This document shows, piece by piece, positions 23,959 through 31,973 of a stretch of 37,591 nucleotides of DNA. Each line of letters opens with the position of its first letter. Within the stretch, counting starts at the first letter, position 1. Source of the stretch: Nocardia carnea. GTDB taxonomy: Bacteria; Actinomycetota; Actinomycetes; Mycobacteriales; Mycobacteriaceae. The stretch is from NCBI RefSeq assembly GCF_029869215.1, contig NZ_JARWPM010000422.1, positions 1 through 37,591 of the forward strand. Direction: 5' to 3'. The position numbers and the translations under genes are program-made. The notes below the pieces were generated by a model that saw only the letters and a list, made by a program, of their open reading frames with translations, was not told the DNA's origin and searched no databases.

Positions 23959-25077
23959 TCACACCTGCGCGGACAGTGTCAGTAACCGGCGCGGATTCGC
24001 CGTCGTCATCTGTTCCAGATCGGTGCTCGATATGCCAACTTCCGACAGCCAGGGGAGAATCCGCTTGAACAAGTGACGGTACCCGTGGCCACCCCCGCGG
24101 CGGGTCAGCATCGGCAGAAACACGTCGGTACCCAGGACAAGCTGCGACGAGTAGCCTTCGCCTACGAGTGCGGTGACGGCGGCGAGCCGCTGCCAATCGT
24201 TCTCGATGACGATTCCGAGGTCCGGCTCGGCCCAGTTCTGCCCGAAGCAATCGAAGGAGAGGGTCACGCCGAGGTCCAGCAGCTCGTGGTGGTAGTCGAG
24301 TGAGACGACCCAGGACGCGGGGTCGGTGACCAGCCGGCGCAGATTGCTTTCAACGATGTATGCGTCGGCGTGAGCGAGAACTATTCGCCCTGGGTCGAGC
24401 CCGGCGTCGAGCAGTATGTGGGCGATCTGCCGCCCCGTCCCGGATCCGGGATGCACCGTCACCGGTGCGCCGGTTTCTTGGGAGGCTTCGACGGCCGCTA
24501 GAAGCATTCTGTGCTCGCGTTCGTCCAGTGATTTGACCCCGCATTTGATGTGGCCGGCGCGGATACCCGTGTCCCCGATTCCGTCGGTGAGCTCGCGTAT
24601 CAGTAGCGTGGTGAGTTCGTCGATTGTGGCGTCCCAGTAGGATTCGGGCCAGAAATCTGAGCAGTAGAACCCGGTCGACATGATGACTTGAATGGCCACC
24701 TCGGCGGCCACGGCCGCGATCCGGCGCGGGTCACTGCGCAGCCCGATTCCACTGGCTTCGACGACCGCGCGACCGCCAGCTTGTGCCAGTTCGCGCAGCT
24801 CAGCGACAGCGATCTCGTCATCGTCGAGCGTAAGGTTCGCGCGCTGAGCTGTGAATTCATAGTCCAGTCGGCCTCGATTCGCGAGAGTGAGAGGCACGTC
24901 CCAGATATCGTCCGTTGCTTGCGGCAGCCTCTGGCGGTATCGGTCGCGAAAGGTTTCGCCGCCGATGGTGAGGATGTGCTCGTGCATCGTGGTCGGTCCG
25001 AGCGCACTTGGCGGCAAGGGGCCAGCGACCGTGTTCACGGTACCGATCCAGTTCGGTTCACGGCCTCCGGCCACCAT
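23959..25077 (-). CDS. Phosphotriesterase-family metal hydrolase (372 aa)
   Basis: ATG 25077 starts the frame; the core begins at TVNTVAGPLPPSALGPTTMH, matching the family's N-terminus. All binuclear-metal ligands can be placed: MHEH (His32, His34), bridging Lys178 in GHIKCG, His209 in VTVHPGSG, His236 in VLAHADAY, and the catalytic Asp in LVLGTDVFLP. Family members include phosphotriesterases, lactonases and amide hydrolases, and the native role is often lactonase. The loop GGETFRDRYRQRLPQATDDI between strands is long and could set specificity. The TadA-like gene ends 102 bp upstream in the same direction, so the two may be co-transcribed. Substrate unknown. Confidence 0.85.
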   Translation of the reverse strand: MVAGGREPNWIGTVNTVAGPLPPSALGPTTMHEHILTIGGETFRDRYRQRLPQATDDIWDVPLTLANRGRLDYEFTAQRANLTLDDDEIAVAELRELAQAGGRAVVEASGIGLRSDPRRIAAVAAEVAIQVIMSTGFYCSDFWPESYWDATIDELTTLLIRELTDGIGDTGIRAGHIKCGVKSLDEREHRMLLAAVEASQETGAPVTVHPGSGTGRQIAHILLDAGLDPGRIVLAHADAYIVESNLRRLVTDPASWVVSLDYHHELLDLGVTLSFDCFGQNWAEPDLGIVIENDWQRLAAVTALVGEGYSSQLVLGTDVFLPMLTRRGGGHGYRHLFKRILPWLSEVGISSTDLEQMTTANPRRLLTLSAQV

Positions 25078-25179
25078 CTCTACGTGCCCTTTTCACTGGG
25101 AGCCGGCTCCGTCGACCGACCGCTGGTTCTGTCTGCGATAACTCCACCATCAACCGACGACCTCGCGAGTGGATTCAGG

Positions 25180-25695
25180 TCACAGCCCGAGTTTCATGTC
25201 GATTCTGCGTTGTTCGGCGTGGTACTTCTCGACTTCGAGGTAGTCGGTGATGAGAGGGTCGGTTTCGTCGGTGAGGACCTCGGAGACGACTTCGAGCCGG
25301 TGGTTGAGGCGGCGGTCGCGGACCAGGTCCCATTGGGAGCAGACCGCACCGTGGTAGGGGTCCCATGAGCCGATGACGAGGCGCTGGATGCGCGCGAGGA
25401 CCAGGGCTCCTGCGGCCATCACGCCGGGTTCGAGGGTGGTGACGACGGTGCAGCCGTCGAGGCGCCATCCACCGACGGCGTCGGCGGCTTGCCGCAGGGC
25501 GGTGAGTTCGGCGTAGGCGGTGGGGTCGCCGGTGCCAGGTCGGTCGTGGTAGCCCTGGCCGAGCAGGCGACTGTCGTGGTCGTAGACGAGGGCGCCGACG
25601 GGCGGGTCGTCGCTGGGGGGTACGCGCGTTCGGGCGAGTTCGATGGCCTGTCGCATCCAGGGGTGGTACTGGTGGGTGGGAACTCGTCGCTGCAC
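25180..25695 (-). CDS. TadA-like deaminase-fold protein lacking all zinc ligands (171 aa)
   Basis: Similarity to tRNA adenosine deaminase TadA runs along the chain: PPVGALVYDHDSRLLGQGYH, DPTAYAELTALRQAAD, TTLEPGVMAAGALVLARIQR, DPYHGAVCSQWDL and RRLNHRLEVVSEVL. The zinc-binding H-A-E is Y-A-E (Tyr61) and the P-C-x-x-C motif is PGVMA (Gly91, Ala94), so all three zinc ligands are gone while the catalytic Glu63 and the surrounding fold remain. It cannot be a normal zinc deaminase. It may be an RNA- or nucleotide-binding pseudoenzyme, or have a new activity. The GTG start at 25695 is tentative (no clear ribosome-binding site; a later ATG is possible). It is divergent from argS, 106 bp away. Confidence 0.8.
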   Translation of the reverse strand: MQRRVPTHQYHPWMRQAIELARTRVPPSDDPPVGALVYDHDSRLLGQGYHDRPGTGDPTAYAELTALRQAADAVGGWRLDGCTVVTTLEPGVMAAGALVLARIQRLVIGSWDPYHGAVCSQWDLVRDRRLNHRLEVVSEVLTDETDPLITDYLEVEKYHAEQRRIDMKLGL

Positions 25696-25801
25696 GCCCG
25701 CTATTGTTCGGTGGGAGGGGTGGGTCGTCAAACCTGGGGTTCTGGGTGATTGCGTACGCTGAACGGCGGTCGTGTGCAGGTAGCGGGTGGAAGGTTCGAG
25801 G

Positions 25802-27580
25802 ATGACTCGAGTGCAGGGTTCGGTGCGGTCCCTGGCGGTTGCGGTGGCCGACGCGGTGTCGGAGGCGATGGCCGCGGCGTTGCCGGGTGATGTCGCGGGG
25901 GCCGATCCTTTGGTCCGCCGTTCCGACCATGCCGATTTCCAGTCCAATGTGGCCTTGTCGTTGGCCAAGAAGCTGGGCCGTCCGCCGCGTGAGGTGGCGG
26001 GTTCGATTACCGGGAAACTGCGCGATGATGTGATCGCTGCCACGGAGCTGTCGGGTCCGGGGTTCGTGAATATCACGGTCACCGATTCGTCGATCTGGTC
26101 GCAGGTGGCTGCGCGCAGGGACGCGGACCGGTTGGGGGTCGGCCGGCCGCTCGAGGGTGAGCGGGTGGTGATCGATTACTCGTCGCCGAATATTGCCAAG
26201 CAGATGCATGTCGGGCATCTGCGGACCACGATCATCGGTGACGCGCTCGCGCGCTCGCTGTCGTTTTTGGGTGCGCAGGTGATCCGCCAGAACCATCTCG
26301 GCGACTGGGGTACGCAGTTCGGGATGCTGATCCAGTACATCGACGAGCACCCGGAGGCGAAGTGGCATCACGACGATCTGGCCGATGGTGCGGACGCTCC
26401 GATTGCCGCGTTGGACCGGTTGTATCGGCAGTCTCGAGAGAAGTTCGATGCCGATGCTGGGTTCGCTGATCGTGCGCGGGCGCGGGTTGTTGCCTTGCAG
26501 GCCGGGGACGCGGACACGCTGCGGGTGTGGGGTGATCTGGTCGCCGAGTCGCAGCTGTCGTTCCAGGCACTGTATGACCGGTTGGGGGTGTTGCTGACGC
26601 CGCAGGATTCGGCGGGCGAGTCCACCTACAACCGGTATCTGGACGAGGTGACCGACGAGCTGGTCCGGCTCGGTATCGCGGTCGAGAGCAACGGCGCGTT
26701 GTGCGTGTTCTTCGACGAGTTCACCGGCCCGGACGGCAACCCGGTGCCGCTGATTGTGCGCAAGAGCGACGGTGGTTACGGGTACGCGGCCACCGACTTG
26801 GCGACGATCCGCTATCGGGTCCGCGACCTTGAAGCGACGAAGATTCTGTATGTCGTCGATGCCCGGCAAGCTCAGCATTTCGAGATGGTGTTCGCCACCG
26901 CTCGCCGGGTGGGCTGGCTGACCGATGACGTGCAGGCGATTCATGTGCCGTTCGGTACGGTCTTGGGCCCGGACGGCAAACCGTTCAAGACTCGTTCCGG
27001 GTCCACGATCCCGCTGACCGAACTGCTGGACTCGGCCGTGGATCGGGCGCGGGAGATCGTGGCGGAAAAAGCACACGGCCTGGACGCACAAGCATTGGAT
27101 CAGGTGGCCGAAGCCGCGGGAATCGGGTCGGTGAAGTATGCAGACCTGTCCGGTTCGCGGATCAAGGACTACGTCTTCGACGTGGACCGCATGGTCAACT
27201 TCACCGGCAACACCGGCGTGTACCTGCAGTACGCACACGCCCGCATCCGGTCCATCCTGAGCAACGTCGCGGCTGCCGACACCTCGCCCGTGGTGGATAC
27301 CGGTTTGGTTCTCGAGCCGGCGGAACGCGCATTGGGGCTACAGTTGGATGAGTTCGGCAAGGCCGTCGCCGATGTCACTGACAGCCTCGAACCCCACCGG
27401 CTGGCCGGGTACCTGTACGCGCTCGCGCAGACGTTCACCTCGTTTTACGAGGCGTGCCCGGTCCTCAAGGCCGAGGATCCCCGGGTGCGTGGCAACCGGA
27501 TCGCGCTGTGTCAGTTGACCGGCGACACCCTGGCCAAAGGGCTCGATTTGATGGGAATAGCTGCGCCAGAGCGTATTTGA
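25802..27580 (+). CDS. argS: Arginyl-tRNA synthetase (592 aa)
   Basis: ATG 25802 follows GGAAGG and GAGG. The whole class-I ArgRS architecture is present: N-terminal Add1 domain (HADFQSNVALSLAKKLG), VVIDYSSPNIAKQMHVGHLR with the HIGH motif as His-Val-Gly-His (136-139), NHLGDWGTQFG, DGGYGYAATDLATIRYR, the KMSKS-equivalent loop GKPFKTRSGSTIPLTELL, and a C-terminal DALR anticodon-binding domain ending LDLMGIAAPERI. Length and motifs indicate an active enzyme charging tRNA-Arg. It heads an operon with an ALDH-like protein and a diverged ArgRS paralogue, so it may be a pathway-linked or resistance copy rather than the housekeeping one; only the full genome can tell. Confidence 0.92.
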   Translation: MTRVQGSVRSLAVAVADAVSEAMAAALPGDVAGADPLVRRSDHADFQSNVALSLAKKLGRPPREVAGSITGKLRDDVIAATELSGPGFVNITVTDSSIWSQVAARRDADRLGVGRPLEGERVVIDYSSPNIAKQMHVGHLRTTIIGDALARSLSFLGAQVIRQNHLGDWGTQFGMLIQYIDEHPEAKWHHDDLADGADAPIAALDRLYRQSREKFDADAGFADRARARVVALQAGDADTLRVWGDLVAESQLSFQALYDRLGVLLTPQDSAGESTYNRYLDEVTDELVRLGIAVESNGALCVFFDEFTGPDGNPVPLIVRKSDGGYGYAATDLATIRYRVRDLEATKILYVVDARQAQHFEMVFATARRVGWLTDDVQAIHVPFGTVLGPDGKPFKTRSGSTIPLTELLDSAVDRAREIVAEKAHGLDAQALDQVAEAAGIGSVKYADLSGSRIKDYVFDVDRMVNFTGNTGVYLQYAHARIRSILSNVAAADTSPVVDTGLVLEPAERALGLQLDEFGKAVADVTDSLEPHRLAGYLYALAQTFTSFYEACPVLKAEDPRVRGNRIALCQLTGDTLAKGLDLMGIAAPERI

Positions 27581-27632
27581 CTCCACATTTTGGGCTGCGC
27601 CGACAAGGGGTGTCCTGCTAGCGTTTTCGAGT

Positions 27633-28796
27633 ATGGATGCTCCGGTTCCGTTATCGACTGCACCGCATACCCGGATGGCTCAGTTGGCCGAGGCGGTGCG
27701 GGCTCAGCGATCGGATCTGACCACGGCGCTGCTGGAAGTCGAAACACATGCGACGGCCGTCACCGAATTGGACTGGGTACTGGCGGCATTGACTCCCGGT
27801 CCCGCCACCGGGTGGCTGTCGCAACGACAGAGTATCGGCACAGTGTTCGCGGCCACTCCGGCTACCTTGCCGCTGTACTCGACACTGCTGTTCGCGCTCG
27901 CACCCGCGCTGGCCGGTAATCGCGTTGTCGCCAGGCCGGCGAGTGCCTCTCGCGACTGTGCTCACCTGCTGTACGCGCTGGCAGCCGAGGCTGGGCTGGC
28001 GGTGGAGCTGGTCGACCAGCCATGGGGTGAGTTCGCGGCCTCGGCCGCCGAGCACGCCGATGGAATGGTGTACTGCGGCAGCGCCGAGCACGCGGCGCGG
28101 CTCGACCAGGATCTGCCCGACCGTGTTCGCCTGATCTGTCAAGGTCCCGGTGTCTGCGCCGTGGTCGTCACCGACACCGCCGATATCCAGGCCGCAGCAG
28201 AATCGGTGATCGCGACCCGGATCTTCAACAGCTCCCAGGACTGCATGGCGACCGAACGCGTCTATGTGCACCATGCCGTCTACCCCGACTTCATCGACGC
28301 TCTCCTGGCCGCGGCGGGGCGGGTGCGGATCGGCGCGAACGCTGATCCGGACACTCAGCTCGGGCCGCTGCTGCTCAGCGGTCTCACCGATCGTTGGCTC
28401 GCCGACCCGGCCGGTCACGGCACTGTTTTGCGCGCACCCGAACACGATGGCCGGGTTTGTGGGCTGGGGATTATCGAGGCGGCGGCTGACGCGCCGATCG
28501 TGCTGGAAGAGAAGTACTGCCCGATCCTGCCGGTGGTCAGCTACCGCGGCGACGGCGACCTCGCTGAGATGCTTGCGCTGGGTGACTACGCGTTGGGGTT
28601 GACCGTGTTCGGGGCCGGGTTGCCGGTTTTCGGGACGCTCGACTTCTGCCATGTCGCGGTCAACAGCGCCCTGTACGAGCATGAGGATGCGTGGTCGGCG
28701 TTCGGCGGGCACCGGCGCACCACCGTTGTCCGCGGTCTTGGGCGACGCCGCACCGGCCCGGTCCTGGTCCCCTATGCGCTGACCGACCCGCTGTGA
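27633..28796 (+). CDS. Aldehyde-dehydrogenase-superfamily protein (387 aa)
   Basis: The catalytic thiol motif is present: FNSSQDCMATERVYV with Cys204, followed by the usual HHAVYPDFIDALLAAAGRVRIG and a C-terminal IVLEEKYCPILPVVSY that matches the conserved E-x-F-G-P region. At 387 residues it is shorter than typical ALDHs (~480); the N-terminal cofactor domain looks trimmed. Where the general-base glutamate lies (E-L-G-G-K), the sequence reads LICQGPGVCAVVV, so that Glu is absent, as in acylating or CoA-dependent reductases. It could reduce an activated acyl group to an aldehyde. It lies between the two ArgRS-type genes and overlaps the second by 4 bp. The start ATG has a poor ribosome-binding site. 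Confidence 0.78.
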   Translation: MDAPVPLSTAPHTRMAQLAEAVRAQRSDLTTALLEVETHATAVTELDWVLAALTPGPATGWLSQRQSIGTVFAATPATLPLYSTLLFALAPALAGNRVVARPASASRDCAHLLYALAAEAGLAVELVDQPWGEFAASAAEHADGMVYCGSAEHAARLDQDLPDRVRLICQGPGVCAVVVTDTADIQAAAESVIATRIFNSSQDCMATERVYVHHAVYPDFIDALLAAAGRVRIGANADPDTQLGPLLLSGLTDRWLADPAGHGTVLRAPEHDGRVCGLGIIEAAADAPIVLEEKYCPILPVVSYRGDGDLAEMLALGDYALGLTVFGAGLPVFGTLDFCHVAVNSALYEHEDAWSAFGGHRRTTVVRGLGRRRTGPVLVPYALTDPL

Positions 28797-30235
28797 TCCC
28801 GCGCCGCATGCGCACGCTCATCCGCGACCATCCCGGCCTCAACTCCTATCTGCACCACCGCGGCATCCCAGCGGGAACACCTGTCTACTGGTATCCGGAC
28901 GGGCAGCTGGTCCGTCAGACCGGAGCGGGTTCCGCGCAACATATTCCGGTCCGTACCTCCTCGCTGCTGGCGTGGATGGTCCAGCACGAACCGGAGCAGC
29001 TGTGGGACCAGTGGCGTACTTGTCTGCGCGGGCAGCGGGTCCTCGTGGAGCACACCAGTATCAATCCGGTGCACCCTCTGCACGTGGGGTCGATGCGCGG
29101 CACCGTGATCGGGTCGACGTTGGCGGAGTTGTTCCGGAGCGGCGGCGCGGATGTGCAAACCCGCTATTTCGTCAACGATCGCGGTCGCCAGCTACATATC
29201 CTGCAACGCGCCCTCACCGCCGCACGTCTGGACAACATCCCGACAGAACTGCGGTTCGACGAGGCCATCGGTGTGCTGTATGCCTACGCAAACATGGCCC
29301 TCGCCGCACGGACTGCCGATCTGGCCCGCCTCCTCAGCACCAATCCGTGGCTGCCGGCCGTCGTCGATATCCACCGGCCACTCGGCGACGCCAAGCCCGC
29401 CGCGGATGTGGTCGAGGCGATGGTCGCCGCGGCGGTGGCCGATATGGGCCTGCTCGGCGCGAAGATCGACCTCTTCGACCGCGAAACCGACCTCTGCATC
29501 GACCCGGCCGTCCTGGTAGCTGCGCTCACCGACCGCTGTGATGTCGTCCGAATCAACGGCACCACCTGTCTGCGCCTGCCGAGTGGGTTGGTACCCGTCC
29601 AGCGCGCCGACGGCACCTTGCTGTATTTCAGCCGCGATCTCGCCAACACCCATCGGCGGCGGCCGCACTCATGGTCGGCGATGCTGCATGTCATCGGCGC
29701 CGAACAAACCCTGCTCCAGACCGCATTGCGCGCGGCGGTCCCGGACGCGCCACTCGAACATATCGCCGTCGGTAAGGTCAGCCACGCCGGGCGAAGATAT
29801 TCGGCCCGGCAGAATCGGCTCACCACGCTCGGTGACCTCCGGCGCGACGGCGGTCTGCGCCGAGTGCACGCACTCACCCTCGCGATGGCCCTGCACCGCC
29901 GAACCCGCCCGATCGATCTCGCCGACCTCGACACGGCCAGGCCATTGCGGGCTGTCATCACCGCCGCCTACACCGCTCAGCGGGCCGGCCATGCTCCGAA
30001 CCAGCAACTGCTCCGCCGCCTCGTGATCACGATCCTTGCCACCCCGGCTGTGCTGGCCCGTGATGTCGGCCGGCGAACCATCCACGGCACCGCACAGCAT
30101 CTCGTGCGCCTGTCCCACCACTACTCGGCCGCCACCCGCGCAGGTCCGGTGCCCGACGAGATTTCCGGATGGTTCCACCACACACAGACCCGACTCGCCA
30201 GTTTCCTCGGCATCACACTCGACCCGCTCGTGTGA
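28793..30235 (+). CDS. Diverged ArgRS-like class-I synthetase paralogue (480 aa)
   Basis: GTG 28793 overlaps the ALDH stop (GTGA); ATG 28808 is an alternative. The catalytic core is ArgRS: VLVEHTSINPVHPLHVGSMR, with HIGH as His97-Val-Gly-Ser100, then TRYFVNDRGRQ, which is closer to archaeal-type ArgRS (YYVNDMGRQ) than to the ArgRS upstream. GTLLYFSRDLANTHRR, LHVIGAEQTLL and a KMSKS-position RRYSARQNRLTTLGDL follow, then a DALR-type helical domain ending FLGITLDPLV. The last HIGH residue and the KMSK core are changed. It might form an aminoacyl-adenylate or aminoacylate a tRNA or carrier for biosynthesis rather than translation. The pairing with a complete ArgRS in one operon is striking. Confidence 0.8.
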   Translation: MIPRRMRTLIRDHPGLNSYLHHRGIPAGTPVYWYPDGQLVRQTGAGSAQHIPVRTSSLLAWMVQHEPEQLWDQWRTCLRGQRVLVEHTSINPVHPLHVGSMRGTVIGSTLAELFRSGGADVQTRYFVNDRGRQLHILQRALTAARLDNIPTELRFDEAIGVLYAYANMALAARTADLARLLSTNPWLPAVVDIHRPLGDAKPAADVVEAMVAAAVADMGLLGAKIDLFDRETDLCIDPAVLVAALTDRCDVVRINGTTCLRLPSGLVPVQRADGTLLYFSRDLANTHRRRPHSWSAMLHVIGAEQTLLQTALRAAVPDAPLEHIAVGKVSHAGRRYSARQNRLTTLGDLRRDGGLRRVHALTLAMALHRRTRPIDLADLDTARPLRAVITAAYTAQRAGHAPNQQLLRRLVITILATPAVLARDVGRRTIHGTAQHLVRLSHHYSAATRAGPVPDEISGWFHHTQTRLASFLGITLDPLV

Positions 30236-30273
30236 ACGGCCGAGACGATCAGCATCCAGAAAGGGGCACGGCC

Positions 30274-31206
30274 ATGGCTGAGCCGTTCAACATCGGCTAC
30301 GCCGACGCCGGAGTGTACGAGGCAATGTTGCCTCCCCACTACTATGGCGGCCTCGAAGACACCGATCTCGTCCGCGACCAGCTCCGCTACTTCTACGGCG
30401 ACCCCGAACAGCACGAGCGTCTCCGTGTCCTCGACCTCGGCTGTGGCCCCGGCCGCGTCACCACGGTTCTGGCTCCCTATGCAGGCACCCTGATCGGCAC
30501 CGACAAGAGCGCCGGAATGATCGACCAGTTCAGCACACTGTTCCCCGATGCCGAAGCGGTGTGCGCCGATACCGAAACAGTGCTGGCCCGGTTCGTCGAG
30601 CAACAGCGCCGCCTCGATCTGATCGGCTCCTTCTGGTCGATGAGCTACCCACTGCTCGAATGCTTCGAATCCACCACCGCACAAGGGGTCGTCACCAGCG
30701 GCAGCCTCGATGCCGGTATCGCGCGAGCACGCACGCTCATCAACAACCTCGTCGAACTCCTCGCCCCCGGCGGCCGGCTGCTGATGCTGTTCTTCGATGC
30801 CGCCACTGCAGAACAGCGCCTGGTCACCCGCCTCTGGGAACGCATTCAACCCTTCCCCGGAACCGGCCGCGACTTCACCTGGAACCTCCTCCAGCACGAA
30901 CTCCAAGACGCCGAAGGCACCGGTCGGGGCCAGCTCACCACCCGCCGCCTCCCCGGCGTCGCCGTCGCCGGGAACCTCCAAGCCGCGATCCAGTGGTTCC
31001 GCATCGGCCACCTCAACACCTACCCACCCTTGGTCGACGACCCCGACGTCATCGCCGAGATCACCGAATTCGCCCGAGCCCACCAACACAGCGACGGCCG
31101 TGTCCTAATCCCCAGCGGCGTCCACCTCCTCGACTTCCAAGCCAAAACCGACCTGACCACACACCTACCCACAGACCCGTGGAACACGTGCCTGCCACCG
31201 ACCTGA
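30274..31206 (+). CDS. SAM-dependent methyltransferase (310 aa)
   Basis: ATG 30274 has AAGGGG about 9 nt upstream. A class-I fold is shown by motif I VLDLGCGPGRVTTVLAPYAG, motif II region LIGTDKSAGMID, FPDAEAVCADTETV for the adenine contact, and post-I strands LDLIGSFWSMSYPLLE and LLAPGGRLLMLFFD. The N-terminal lid (NIGYADAGVYEAMLPPHYYG) and the C-terminal extension define an unfamiliar subfamily. It likely methylates a small molecule made by the surrounding enzymes. Its 3' end overlaps the nucleotidyltransferase gene by about 28 bp. Confidence 0.82.
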   Translation: MAEPFNIGYADAGVYEAMLPPHYYGGLEDTDLVRDQLRYFYGDPEQHERLRVLDLGCGPGRVTTVLAPYAGTLIGTDKSAGMIDQFSTLFPDAEAVCADTETVLARFVEQQRRLDLIGSFWSMSYPLLECFESTTAQGVVTSGSLDAGIARARTLINNLVELLAPGGRLLMLFFDAATAEQRLVTRLWERIQPFPGTGRDFTWNLLQHELQDAEGTGRGQLTTRRLPGVAVAGNLQAAIQWFRIGHLNTYPPLVDDPDVIAEITEFARAHQHSDGRVLIPSGVHLLDFQAKTDLTTHLPTDPWNTCLPPT

Positions 31207-31952
31207 TCATCGCCGCCACCGAAGCCGTCTACGACGCCTTCGGCGACGCACCCGTCTTCTCCTGCCTCACCGGCAGCGCTGCCACCGACTCCGACACCTC
31301 CGACAGTGACATCGACCTGCTCGTTGTCCTGCCGAACGAACTACCAGCAGCAGAGGCCTTCCCACGGCGAGAGAAGTTCACCCGCAACTACATCCGCCTC
31401 CACACACCCTTCGACCGCACTCCGGATCTGCAATGGCCCGGAGAGGTCTGCTACGCCGCCGATCTCGACGCCGCCATCAACGGCGGCGCCTTCGATCTGA
31501 CATCCCGCCCACAGCTGCGCCTATGCCCCGAGGATCAGCCATACCGATACTGGGCCAGCATGTGCACGGCCGGAACCCCACTCACCGGCTCCGCCGCATT
31601 CACCGACTACTCCACCCAATGCCTGGCGACACTGATCAACCACATCGAGTTCAACACACTGTGCGCAGGCCCGCCGATATCCGGACAACAGCCCGATATC
31701 GACCCACCGGAATTGGCCGAATGGGGGGTAAAGCCCACTGTCACCGCTGGTCATCTCGCCTGCACCGGTGAACCTGAGGCCGTGCGTGCATGGCGCAGAT
31801 CTCTACAAGAACCCAGTAGTCAACCCCGCCTCGACTCCTGGATTGAGCGCTGGCGCCGCCTCGCAGCCCAGGAGTCAGAACCATTCCGGGCCTCGAACGG
31901 CGCGCGACCCGATCTGGGATCGATGATCGCGCACGCCCGTAGGCCGGTCTGA
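31179..31952 (+). CDS. Nucleotidyltransferase-fold protein (257 aa)
   Basis: GTG 31179 (or 31188) lies inside the end of the methyltransferase gene. The minimal nucleotidyltransferase signature is exact: LTGSAATDSDTSDSDIDLLV, with Gly-Ser followed by Asp-x-Asp metal ligands. The rest (YRYWASMCTAGTPLTG, STQCLATLINHIEFNTL) is helical. The family transfers AMP or other nucleotides to antibiotics, proteins or RNA. Its place in a putative biosynthetic operon suggests either adenylylation of an intermediate or product inactivation. No specific subfamily is recognised. Confidence 0.75.
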   Translation: MEHVPATDLIIAATEAVYDAFGDAPVFSCLTGSAATDSDTSDSDIDLLVVLPNELPAAEAFPRREKFTRNYIRLHTPFDRTPDLQWPGEVCYAADLDAAINGGAFDLTSRPQLRLCPEDQPYRYWASMCTAGTPLTGSAAFTDYSTQCLATLINHIEFNTLCAGPPISGQQPDIDPPELAEWGVKPTVTAGHLACTGEPEAVRAWRRSLQEPSSQPRLDSWIERWRRLAAQESEPFRASNGARPDLGSMIAHARRPV

Positions 31953-31973
31953 CCGCCCCGAAGGAGAGTACTG

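Noticed and set aside
25175..27238. Long minus-strand open frame antisense to argS
   Set aside because: Translation is Arg/His/Pro-rich noise; argS and the TadA-like gene explain both strands here.
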